NCBI GenBank assembly: GCA_019639155.1
Contig: JAHBSJ010000005.1
Span: 124,001-188,000 of the forward strand
Direction: 5' to 3'
Source: Acidobacteriota bacterium
Lineage (GTDB): Bacteria > Acidobacteriota > Blastocatellia > Pyrinomonadales > Pyrinomonadaceae
Length of the DNA: 64,000 nucleotides
Positions 34,108-42,168 of the stretch are shown one piece after another (the stretch's first letter is position 1; each line of letters begins with the position of its first letter). The position numbers and the translations under genes were made by a program. The notes under the pieces are model-generated. The model saw only the letters and a program-made list of their open reading frames with translations, searched no databases and had not been told where the DNA came from.

Positions 34108-34809
34108 CTATTTTCGTTCCTTTTTGCGCCATAGTTCGATCACATCGCCCGGTAAGAGCAAGAGATCGAGAGTCTGCGATTCCGATAAATCTACTGTTAA
34201 CGGTTCGCTGCCGCTCCTGAGCAATCTGGCGCCAGAATAGTCTGACGCATTCTCCAACTCGCTTAGGATAATGAACAAGGGGACTGCCTCACGGCGCATC
34301 GCTATATTGATCGGTGCGAAACCTTCTTTACGGACTACAACAAATCGACTTGCGTACTCCCTGACGCTCACTTGGATCGCCGTACTTCCAAACATCGATC
34401 CCAACTCCGCTTCTACCTGTTCAGGGGTCTTGCCCGCGAGAATGACGGATGTGTCGGCTCCCCCCAATATCGAGTTTCCCTCAGCGGCGACCGTGATGTA
34501 CGTTGTCCCTTGAGAATCATTGCCTTTGTCAATGCGGAGAACGTCATTTACTCCGATCCGATAACTGTTCGCAAGAGGGTCGATCAATATTTTAGATGGA
34601 GCGATTGCGGCTATCTGCGGGGAATGAGTGAACGAAATAACGGTCGAAGGTAATGCAGGCCCGTTTACGGTCGCAGTCAAACTTGTATTCGGGCTAGGCG
34701 TAAACGGATTATTGCCAGCCGTCGCAGAGCGGTCCTGTGCCCATATATTCGAGGGACAGATCATCAAAGCCAGTGCGAATGAACTCAGAAACTTGATACG
34801 GTCGGTCAT
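34108..34809 (-). CDS. Small polysaccharide-export-domain protein (Wza/PES-like)
   Basis: A protein of about 233 residues with a signal peptide (DRIKFLSSFALALMICPSNI, cleavage after WAQ). NSYRIGVNDVLRIDKGNDSQ matches the 'YRIGpgDvL' start of the polysaccharide export domain, followed by an ILAGKTPEQVEAEL segment as in Wza proteins and a later SLBB-like region (LLLLPGDVIELW at the end). It is shorter than the Wza-like protein of the main locus and stands alone. The start is uncertain: ATGs at 34809 and 34824 both fit, and a TTG at 34857 extends further. It could serve a second export path. Confidence 0.65.
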   Translation of the reverse strand: MTDRIKFLSSFALALMICPSNIWAQDRSATAGNNPFTPSPNTSLTATVNGPALPSTVISFTHSPQIAAIAPSKILIDPLANSYRIGVNDVLRIDKGNDSQGTTYITVAAEGNSILGGADTSVILAGKTPEQVEAELGSMFGSTAIQVSVREYASRFVVVRKEGFAPINIAMRREAVPLFIILSELENASDYSGARLLRSGSEPLTVDLSESQTLDLLLLPGDVIELWRKKERK

Positions 34810-34862
34810 TGTTCGTTTGGCCATACCTCGGGACGACGTATGGCGGTCACCAAACAAAACGA

Positions 34863-36671
34863 CTAAAGGCTTCTAGTTTCAGAAATTTTCGGCCGTCGAG
34901 AGAACCGATCGAGCATCCCATTTGGAAAAAGATCTGCCCATTTGCCGATGTAGAACTCAAGTAGATAGTTTTCGATCTCGCCGGCAGTTTTAAGTTTCAA
35001 TGACGCATTTGCAATGGCCGCACAATCTGTAGCCGAAATATTTGAGATCAAGTATCTTGCAAATGAGAACGCCCCCGAATGCATGCTGAAATTCCGATAG
35101 CCAAGTCCCAGCAACAAAGGCAAATAGAATGGCGCGCTGGCCATTTCCCCGCAGATCGTGACCTCTTTTGACCGATCGGCAGCTGCCCGCGCTACCGAAT
35201 CCAAAGAGCGTAGGACAGCCGGATGAAGGCTCTGGTACCAAGAGGCAACCGTTTCGTTATCTCTGTCCGCTCCCAAAAGATATTGGACGAGGTCATTTGT
35301 ACCGACGCACAGAAAATCAGATTCATCTGCCAAGGCGTCGATCGTCAGTACTGCGGACGGAAGCTCCACCATGACCCCGATCGCCGGTAGCGAAGCAGTA
35401 GGGTCTGCAGTATTTACCTCGCGAAATACATCTTCGACCATGCTTCTCGCTGCGAGAAGATCGGAAACTCCGGACACCATCGGAAGCAATAACCGAAGCT
35501 CACGGTTTCCCGCCGCGCGCAATAGTGCTCTGAGCTGAGCTCGGAAAAGTTCGGGACGTGTCAAACATATCCTCAGGGAACGCATGCCGAGAGCGGGATT
35601 CGCACCCGAGCGTTTTTCACGGAAGGACTCGACACCGAAGTCAAACGTTCTGATCGTGACAGGCAGACCGCCGACCGCATTCAGGACGCTACCGTACATT
35701 GAATATTGTTCGGATTCATCAGGCGGGAGTCCGTCCTCGCCGATCATTCCGTCGGTTCGGAAAAGTCCTATCCCGGCTGCTCCGCGACCTATCGCTCGCC
35801 GCGTTGAACCTAAGCTGTCGGCATTTCCAAGAAGAAATATCTCGTTACCGTCAATGGTGTGCAGGGCGAAGGGAGACTCGTAGTCGGTCTCGACCACAGG
35901 GGGCCTCGGAAAAGGCCGTTCTATGGATCCGACATCTGATATGATCACCATTCCCGAGTCTCCGTCAACGGTAACGAATTCATCTTCGGAAAAGATGGAT
36001 TTGGGGTCTCCGATACCCGAGACCATCGGGATTCCAAATTCACGGGCTATTATGCTGATGTGCGATGTCCAGCCGCCATGTTCGACGATGATCGCTGCGG
36101 GTGAATTTTCACACAGCTCATAGAACTGAGACGTTTTTACCTCGCGGGCCGCCACGACGCGGCCGCGCAGTCTTGTGAGATCCAGCTTGTCGGCCGAGAT
36201 CAATGATCTTCGCAAACGGATAATAACGTCATCGAGTTCTTGAACTTTTTCTCGAAAGGAAACATCCTCGATCTCCTCAAACTCATCGTGAAAAAGCTCA
36301 TTGACACGTTCCAATGCCCATTCCGCATTGATGTTGTGTTCGGCCATCTTTGCCAGGACCTTTTCCTTGATCCCGGAGGTTTCAAGTATAAGTAGCTGTG
36401 CATCAAAGATCGCGGACGCTTCCTGCCTGCTGCTCTCGTTCGGATTTTCGGCAAGCAACGAGAGCTCGGCCCTGCATTTCTCAAATGCAGCAGCAAAACG
36501 AGATGATTCGATCTCGATTCTTGAAGGGTCCAAATGACGCCGGAGAACGGAAAACTCCGGATCGTGCAGGAAGGCGACCTTTCCCGAGCCAATACCGCGT
36601 GAAAGTGTCAGCGCCGGCAGTACTCTATCCTTTGGGGCCGTTTCCGGTGATCTTAAGACGTTGGCAGCCAA
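34863..36671 (-). CDS. ptsI: PTS phosphoenolpyruvate-protein phosphotransferase (enzyme I)
   Basis: A 602-residue protein, slightly longer than typical EI (about 575). The N-terminal helical HPr-binding domain is followed by EHGGWTSHISIIAREFGIPM, whose His is the phosphorylation site. The C-terminal PEP barrel has GIGLFRTDGM, RTFDFGVE and VGTNDLVQYLLGADRDN, and CGEMASAPFYLPLLLGLGYR holds the catalytic Cys. EI transfers phosphate from PEP to HPr. No HPr, EIIA or sugar permease gene is in the window, so the function may be regulatory. The extra C-terminal tail (about 40 residues) is not recognised. Confidence 0.88.
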   Translation of the reverse strand: MAANVLRSPETAPKDRVLPALTLSRGIGSGKVAFLHDPEFSVLRRHLDPSRIEIESSRFAAAFEKCRAELSLLAENPNESSRQEASAIFDAQLLILETSGIKEKVLAKMAEHNINAEWALERVNELFHDEFEEIEDVSFREKVQELDDVIIRLRRSLISADKLDLTRLRGRVVAAREVKTSQFYELCENSPAAIIVEHGGWTSHISIIAREFGIPMVSGIGDPKSIFSEDEFVTVDGDSGMVIISDVGSIERPFPRPPVVETDYESPFALHTIDGNEIFLLGNADSLGSTRRAIGRGAAGIGLFRTDGMIGEDGLPPDESEQYSMYGSVLNAVGGLPVTIRTFDFGVESFREKRSGANPALGMRSLRICLTRPELFRAQLRALLRAAGNRELRLLLPMVSGVSDLLAARSMVEDVFREVNTADPTASLPAIGVMVELPSAVLTIDALADESDFLCVGTNDLVQYLLGADRDNETVASWYQSLHPAVLRSLDSVARAAADRSKEVTICGEMASAPFYLPLLLGLGYRNFSMHSGAFSFARYLISNISATDCAAIANASLKLKTAGEIENYLLEFYIGKWADLFPNGMLDRFSRRPKISETRSL

Positions 36672-36697
36672 AATATGCTTCCCCGACGTGTTGCCTA

Positions 36698-37582
36698 CTA
36701 GCTCCCAAAACTGATGCCGCTACCGCCGCCCTGCGAGGGGAAGAACGGTTTCAGCAGTCCGGCAAATGCAGCAAGGTTCCGAGTTTGGATGAGAATTTCG
36801 CCCGGCCCGGTAAATTCCGCGACCAATCCCTCGCCGCTCATCATGCTTCGGAAAAACCCACTCTTTGCCGCTTTGCGAAGGTTGTATTGCATATGGCCTT
36901 CCCATGCGACCAAGTGCCCGGTATCGATGACATACTGTTCTCTCGGCCTGAGGACCTTACGGTAGATGGCCCCAAACGATGCAACCAAGAGAAGGCCGGT
37001 CCCGGAGACCTCAAGCACAAACAGCCCTTCACCGCCGAAAAAGGACTTGGCTCCTCCGAATTTCGTGTCGACCTGAAGCGATGTGTCGCCGGCCAAATAT
37101 GAACTGGACTGAACCTTGAACGCCTGATTCTGCATCTCTATTCCCGCAATATCGCCGGGAGCACCGGGAGCCAAAGTGACCTCGCCCGCGCCTCCTCTTG
37201 CGGTGAAGGTAGAAACAAAGGCGGATTCACCGCCCACTGCTCGTTTAAGCGCACCGAAAACGCCGCCCTTCATCTCTGAGTTCAGGTCAACATTTGCAGA
37301 CATCGAGACCATCGCTCCCGCTTCGGCGGAGATCGATTGGTCTGCTTGAAGTTCGAGAACTGCAAGTGCAAATGCACCTTGATGTTCAATTGACCACGTA
37401 TAGCCGCGGCCCTGGCCGCGTCCGTCAAGGTCAAGATGGAAAGCTCCTCCGGTCGTTCCCTGCTGTCCTTGCTGGGCGACTGGTGGGGGTTGTTGAACCG
37501 GGGCCGAGTCGATCGTGAAACCACACGAACCGCAGAATTTCGCGCCGTCCATGAGAGATGCATAACATTTTGGGCAGTTCAT
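36698..37582 (-). CDS. TIGR00266/AIM24 family protein with zinc ribbon
   Basis: A 294-residue protein. The first 25 residues form a zinc ribbon (MNCPKCYASLMDGAKFCGSC), followed by a Pro/Gln-rich linker to about residue 55 and then the AIM24 (DUF124) beta-rich domain, with AGAMVSMSANVDLNSEMKGG and LAPGAPGDIAGIEMQ as family-like turns. The C-terminal glycine-rich end GGGSGISFGS is common in this family. The molecular role is unknown. It is followed by a LOG-family gene in the opposite direction of transcription order (upstream by 8 bp on the same strand), so the two may be co-transcribed. Confidence 0.85.
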   Translation of the reverse strand: MNCPKCYASLMDGAKFCGSCGFTIDSAPVQQPPPVAQQGQQGTTGGAFHLDLDGRGQGRGYTWSIEHQGAFALAVLELQADQSISAEAGAMVSMSANVDLNSEMKGGVFGALKRAVGGESAFVSTFTARGGAGEVTLAPGAPGDIAGIEMQNQAFKVQSSSYLAGDTSLQVDTKFGGAKSFFGGEGLFVLEVSGTGLLLVASFGAIYRKVLRPREQYVIDTGHLVAWEGHMQYNLRKAAKSGFFRSMMSGEGLVAEFTGPGEILIQTRNLAAFAGLLKPFFPSQGGGSGISFGS

Positions 37583-37590
37583 AACATTCC

Positions 37591-38142
37591 TTAAGAGTAC
37601 TTATTGATAAAAATATCAGCAGCTTCCTGGGCGTCGGCTGCAAATTTCAGATATTTAACGTCACTGTCGCTGACCACGAGATTTTCACGCCATGCCTCGA
37701 CGACCTTTCTCCATGCATCTCCAACGAGTACCAAAGGCCGATCCTCAATGACGCCAGTCTGCAGCTTATTCCATACCAGCGAAACCTCAGTCACGGTGCC
37801 CATTCCGCCGCGAAGAGCGACAAACCCAACCGATCGTGTAATGAGATTCTGAAGCCGCTCGTAGAAATGGTTCGTTGCTACCTTGTCTGTAAGGTAGCGA
37901 TTCGGCTCGCCTTTGAATTGATTCATTACGATGCCGTAAACACGTCCGCCGCTTTCTCTCGCTCCTCGCGATGCGGCTTCCATCACGCCCAAATAACCGC
38001 CCGTACAGATCGTAAAACCCGCTTCCGCGAGTCTCGACCCAAGATCCCGAGCCTCACGATATTCGTCCGAAGCCTCAGCACATTTCGATCCGCCAAAGAT
38101 CGTTACGATCCGTTCTGTGTTATTGTTCTCCTCGTTCATCAC
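37591..38142 (-). CDS. LOG family (Rossmann-fold nucleotide-binding) protein
   Basis: A 183-residue protein. GGYLGVMEAASRGARESGGR and LRGGMGTVTEVSLVWNKLQ are the two signature regions of the LOG/TIGR00725-type 'lysine decarboxylase-like' family, many members of which are nucleoside-5'-monophosphate phosphoribohydrolases. The usual PGGxGTxxE motif reads RGGMGTVTE, with Arg in place of Pro; the key Glu is kept. Its substrate cannot be named. It lies 8 bp upstream of the AIM24-family gene. Confidence 0.85.
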   Translation of the reverse strand: MMNEENNNTERIVTIFGGSKCAEASDEYREARDLGSRLAEAGFTICTGGYLGVMEAASRGARESGGRVYGIVMNQFKGEPNRYLTDKVATNHFYERLQNLITRSVGFVALRGGMGTVTEVSLVWNKLQTGVIEDRPLVLVGDAWRKVVEAWRENLVVSDSDVKYLKFAADAQEAADIFINKYS

Positions 38143-38194
38143 TTTCGACCGTTTTCCTTATTATACTTTCAGCCGGCAAATGTTAAAAGAGTGG

Positions 38195-39565
38195 TCATTC
38201 TAGTTTCGCGGCTTCCTCAGGCGTCAGATTGCCCGCTTCGTGGATCGCTTTCTTGGTATTAGTAAAGATCAAAATAATCATCCCGCCCACAAAGAAAACG
38301 ATCAACGCCAAAATAGCACTTCGATATGAACCGGTGATACCGACTACGACGGCAAAAGTGAGATTTCCGATCCACGACGTTCCTTTCTCTGATATCTCAT
38401 AGATACCGAAGAATGCAGATTCGCGGCTCTTTGGGATCATCTGTGAGAAAAGCGACCGAGACAGAGCCTGCGTGCTGCCGAGAACGAGGCCGATGAAAGT
38501 CGCCATTATCCACGCCTGGAAATGGGTTTCCAGAAAACCGTAAGCAAAGACCACGATTCCCGACCAGATAGCTAAGCAGACAATAATTGTCGGCTTCGTG
38601 CCTATGAAACGCGAAAATCTCTCAAATACCAACGCTCCGATCAGGGCAGCGATCTGCGCAACGACAAATATTCCCAACAGAAAACTAGGATCACTTTCGA
38701 GTCCCTTTGATACGAACAGTTCCTGAGAAAGGAATACGGACGAATTAAGTATGACCGTCTGGATGCCATCGTTGTAAAAAAGATACGCGATCAGGAACAT
38801 CAGCGTGTATTTCAGCCCAGCAAGTTCTTTTAAGGTCCGCCAAACCTCGACAAAGCCGATCTTGACAAGATTCCTGCCGTTTCGCTCCCGCTCAGGCTTT
38901 CTCGATCGAATTAGGTAGAAGGCCACAATACCGAATAATCCCCACCAAAGCGACGCCATAAGCATCGAAAGCCTGACAGCATAACCCTTGTCTATACCGA
39001 TGGACTCGCCGAAATTGATAAGTGCCAGATTAGCGAAGAGCATCACCAATCCGCCGAGATAGCCTGCCGCATAACCATAGCTGCTGATGCGGTCCCGCAT
39101 GTCCTCGGAGGTGATGTCGATCAGGAAAGAATTGTAAAAAACGTTCGTTGCGGCAAAGCAGATATTCCCGATAAGCAGGAAAAGGCAGCCCCAAAGGTAA
39201 TTCGTTCCCTGAACCAGGAAAAGCAGCGAACCCGCTATTACGCCCGTATAGCAAAAAAGCGCCATCATTCGCTTTTTCCAAGGCGTGAAATCGGCGATGG
39301 AGCCGAGTACCGGCAGCATAAAGACCTGAAGGAAAACCGAAATGCCCAAAGTCGAGGTAAAAAGGTTGTCCGAGGTCACCGAACCGATAGGACCAAGCGA
39401 GATCACCGTTCCGCCTTTACCGACATCTTCTTGAGCAAGCGCCGTCAAATAAGGCCCCGCCAATACCGAGACGACGGTTGTGTAAAAGGCCGAATTCGCC
39501 CAGTCATAGGCCAGCCAGCCGGTGATCTCGCGACGGTCATTCTTCTTAATATTGGGGCTTTGCAT
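38195..39565 (-). CDS. MFS transporter, UMF1/Atg22-like
   Basis: A 456-residue transporter with about 12 membrane segments. DRREITGWLAYDWANSAFYT near the N-terminus is the signature of the UMF1 (Vps/Atg22-like) family, and FLIDITSEDMRDRISSYGYAAGYLGG and GSTQALSRSLFSQMIPKSRESAFFG are typical loops. The ATG at 39565 was chosen because it precedes the signature by about ten residues; a GTG at 39610 would add 15 residues. The substrate is unknown, although vacuolar homologues export amino acids. Confidence 0.85.
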   Translation of the reverse strand: MQSPNIKKNDRREITGWLAYDWANSAFYTTVVSVLAGPYLTALAQEDVGKGGTVISLGPIGSVTSDNLFTSTLGISVFLQVFMLPVLGSIADFTPWKKRMMALFCYTGVIAGSLLFLVQGTNYLWGCLFLLIGNICFAATNVFYNSFLIDITSEDMRDRISSYGYAAGYLGGLVMLFANLALINFGESIGIDKGYAVRLSMLMASLWWGLFGIVAFYLIRSRKPERERNGRNLVKIGFVEVWRTLKELAGLKYTLMFLIAYLFYNDGIQTVILNSSVFLSQELFVSKGLESDPSFLLGIFVVAQIAALIGALVFERFSRFIGTKPTIIVCLAIWSGIVVFAYGFLETHFQAWIMATFIGLVLGSTQALSRSLFSQMIPKSRESAFFGIYEISEKGTSWIGNLTFAVVVGITGSYRSAILALIVFFVGGMIILIFTNTKKAIHEAGNLTPEEAAKLE

Positions 39566-39721
39566 TTGCAGGTAAGCGGAATTTGACCTTAACGATACGT
39601 CAAACTGCACAATTTTGTCTAACGAGCGTAGTGTCCGTTAACTTTTCCGTAAATGCGGTTTTATTTGAACGCTCGTTAATCTATCATCGAATCTTGTTTC
39701 CCTCGACGCTTTGGGCCGCTT

Positions 39722-40720
39722 ATGAAAGCAATGATACTCGCAGCCGGATTCGGCACTCGGCTATTTCCGCTGACCATAGATCGAACAAAGCCGGCTATAC
39801 CTTTCCTGGGCAAGCCGCTTGTCGGGTATGTTGCCGAATATCTGGCGCGGTTCGGTATCAATGACGTCGTCGTAAACCTGCACCATCAGCCGGACTCGGT
39901 TCGAAAAGCTTTAGGCGACGGAAGCGATTTCGGAGTAAATATCACTTATACGGTCGAAGAGCCCAACATCCTCGGGACTGCCGGCGCTCTGGATAACGCT
40001 CGCGCGATTCTCGAAAAAGAGCGATTCGTCATTGTAAACGGAAAGATAATCACGGATATCGACATTGGTCAGGCGCTCGAAACACACATCCGGACAGGGG
40101 CTTTGGCGACGATGATACTGAAACCGAACGTCAAGCGAGAGAAATTCACGATAGTCGAGACCGAAGACGGTCGCGTTACCGGTTTTGGTGATTTCGCTCA
40201 GCCTGTGAGCGAAGCGGAGCTTAAAGATACCGAACACGACATCGAGACGCCGCTGATGTTCACAGGCATTCACATCGTCGAGCCACGCGTTTTCGACTAC
40301 ATCCCGCGGGGCGTTTATTCGGACATTGTGCCTTCGTTCTACGAGCCGGCATTGAAGAACGGCGAAACCATTTCGGCGCAGGTGACCGACGCTGAATGGT
40401 ATGAGCTTTCGACGATACCCCGATACCTCGATATCTCGCTGGCGATGATGAAAGGCGGCAACGTGCATTTTGGGCGAAATTGCGTGATGCAGGGCGCCGT
40501 CCGCCTGAAAGATTCCGTCATCTGGGACGATGTAACGATAGGCGAAGACAGTGTTCTGTACAGAACGATAATCGCTGACGGCGTCACGATACCGACGGGC
40601 TCGCAGTTCGAGAACGCGGCGATCGTACGTGCCGAAATGGTGCGAAATTGCTCAGAGATCCCCGAAAAGGCGATGCGGGGTTATGTGCAGGGCGAAAACT
40701 ACGTTGTCCCTCTGAATTGA
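39722..40720 (+). CDS. Sugar-1-phosphate nucleotidyltransferase (MurU/mannose-1-P guanylyltransferase-like)
   Basis: A 332-residue enzyme. MKAMILAAGFGTRLFPLT is the nucleotide-binding loop, TKPAIPFLGKPLVGY the substrate lysine region, and GTAGALDNARAIL the base-contacting stretch. From about residue 250, GGNVHFGRNCVMQGAV and VIWDDVTIGEDSVLYRTIIA look like left-handed beta-helix hexapeptide turns. The next gene, 8 bp away, is an AmgK-like sugar kinase, and in peptidoglycan recycling AmgK and MurU act in sequence to make UDP-MurNAc. Classical MurU is shorter (about 220 residues), so a different NDP-sugar such as GDP-mannose is possible; GDP-mannose would feed the Gmd pathway. Confidence 0.8.
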   Translation: MKAMILAAGFGTRLFPLTIDRTKPAIPFLGKPLVGYVAEYLARFGINDVVVNLHHQPDSVRKALGDGSDFGVNITYTVEEPNILGTAGALDNARAILEKERFVIVNGKIITDIDIGQALETHIRTGALATMILKPNVKREKFTIVETEDGRVTGFGDFAQPVSEAELKDTEHDIETPLMFTGIHIVEPRVFDYIPRGVYSDIVPSFYEPALKNGETISAQVTDAEWYELSTIPRYLDISLAMMKGGNVHFGRNCVMQGAVRLKDSVIWDDVTIGEDSVLYRTIIADGVTIPTGSQFENAAIVRAEMVRNCSEIPEKAMRGYVQGENYVVPLN

Positions 40721-40728
40721 TCGTGTCG

Positions 40729-41736
40729 ATGAACGCCAACGAAAAACTGAAGACATTTCTTATTGCGAGCGGACAGGCCGCTGATATGACGGAGCTCGCC
40801 GGTGATGCATCGACGCGTGAATATTTCCGCGTCAAATGGAACGGAGAGACGGCGATCGCGTGCGTTTATCCCGAGCCGTTCAAAGCAAGCGAACAAACCT
40901 ACCTGGACACGACGAAACTCTTCCGCGCGGCCGATCTTCCCGTTGCGGAGGTCATCGCTTCCAGCGAAGAACTCGGCATCATCATTCAGGAAGACCTCGG
41001 CGACACGATACTTCGCGATGTAATGCTCGCCGCAGACGAAGACTCAGCGGCCAGGCTTCGCGACGAGGCGATATCGCTGATCGTCAGAATTCAGGCGGCG
41101 ACGCAGCTTGCATTCAGCTCCGGATCGATCGCGTCAAAACTGCGGTTTGATAAGGAAAAGCTGCTGTGGGAACTGAATTATTTCAAGGAACATTACTTCA
41201 CGACGCTGCGAAACACGCCGCTGTCTTCCGAGGATGACGAAGCGATAAATACTGAATTCATTGAGCTTGTCGAGGAGCTTGAACAGCGCGCTTCCGTACT
41301 TTGCCATCGTGATTTTCACGCGGCGAATCTGATGCTGGACGGCCGCGGGAGGATGCGGATCATCGATCATCAGGACGCGCGGATCGGATCGACCGCGTAC
41401 GACCTTGTTTCCCTGCTGCTGGATAGAATAACGGAGCTTCCGTCGCCGCAGTGGCTGGCGGCGAGACGAAAATTCTTCATAGAGATGCGTACGAAATTCG
41501 GGATGCCGAAGCTCGACGAAGACGATTTCGCATACGAGTTCCGCCTGCAGACGATCCAACGATGCCTGAAGGCCGCCGGCACGTTCTCGTACCAATTCGC
41601 CGTCCGCGGCAAGACGCATTTCCTGCCGTTCATCAAGCCCATGTTCGGCATCACGCGGCGCGGTGCGGAAAGCCTCGGCCGCTTCCCTCACATCCGCAGG
41701 ATTCTGACACGCGAGCTCGAAAGCTCAGACGCGTAG
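40729..41736 (+). CDS. amgK: Aminoglycoside-phosphotransferase-fold sugar kinase (AmgK-like)
   Basis: A 335-residue kinase. The ATG at 40729 is 8 bp after the nucleotidyltransferase stop; an upstream extension of the frame overlaps that gene. AGDASTREYFRVKWNGETAI is the AmgK-type N-terminal motif, VLCHRDFHAANLML the catalytic loop, and RIIDHQDARIGSTAYDLVS the metal-binding Asp motif. AmgK phosphorylates MurNAc and GlcNAc at C1. With the paired nucleotidyltransferase and a NagZ-like gene elsewhere in the window, an anhydromuropeptide salvage route is likely. Its last 12 bp overlap the convergent DUF6526 gene. Confidence 0.8.
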   Translation: MNANEKLKTFLIASGQAADMTELAGDASTREYFRVKWNGETAIACVYPEPFKASEQTYLDTTKLFRAADLPVAEVIASSEELGIIIQEDLGDTILRDVMLAADEDSAARLRDEAISLIVRIQAATQLAFSSGSIASKLRFDKEKLLWELNYFKEHYFTTLRNTPLSSEDDEAINTEFIELVEELEQRASVLCHRDFHAANLMLDGRGRMRIIDHQDARIGSTAYDLVSLLLDRITELPSPQWLAARRKFFIEMRTKFGMPKLDEDDFAYEFRLQTIQRCLKAAGTFSYQFAVRGKTHFLPFIKPMFGITRRGAESLGRFPHIRRILTRELESSDA

Positions 41737-42159
41737 ATAGTCGCCGCGCCAGTTCGTCACCGCCATTTTGATCTCTTTCGGCGTGGACAGCTCGCCGTTC
41801 GCGATGCGAGTTGCCAGGTCGGCGAGTTCATCGTCCGAAGCAAATCGCAGCGCGATGATCTGCGAGGTTCTGAAATTCGACGCCTTTGCGGCGAGTTCCG
41901 GCGGCAGCAGTTCCCTGTAACGCAGACGCTCTTCCAGGCGAATGACGCGGTCCTGCGCTTTCAGAGCCTGCAATCTTGCGGCCACGCTCATCAGCACGAG
42001 GGTGAACGACAGCAGCAGATACTGTACGCGAAACCAGTCAAATTCCTGCACCACGCAGACGATCGCCCAGATCAGATTGACGAGCAGCAGCGGCGAGATG
42101 ACGAAATGCACCAGCGGAAACCACCGCGTATGATTTTGATAATTTTGTTGTTCTGCCAT
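41725..42159 (-). CDS. DUF6526 family membrane protein
   Basis: A 144-residue protein with two membrane segments near residues 15-35 and 47-62, a positively charged helical stretch (ARLQALKAQDRVIRLEERLR) and a soluble C-terminus with DELADLATRIANGELSTPKE. This arrangement fits the DUF6526 family, for which no function is established. It lies 9 bp downstream of the ABC exporter gene on the same strand, so it is probably co-transcribed with it. Confidence 0.75.
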   Translation of the reverse strand: MAEQQNYQNHTRWFPLVHFVISPLLLVNLIWAIVCVVQEFDWFRVQYLLLSFTLVLMSVAARLQALKAQDRVIRLEERLRYRELLPPELAAKASNFRTSQIIALRFASDDELADLATRIANGELSTPKEIKMAVTNWRGDYLRV

Positions 42160-42168
42160 TTAGATCTC

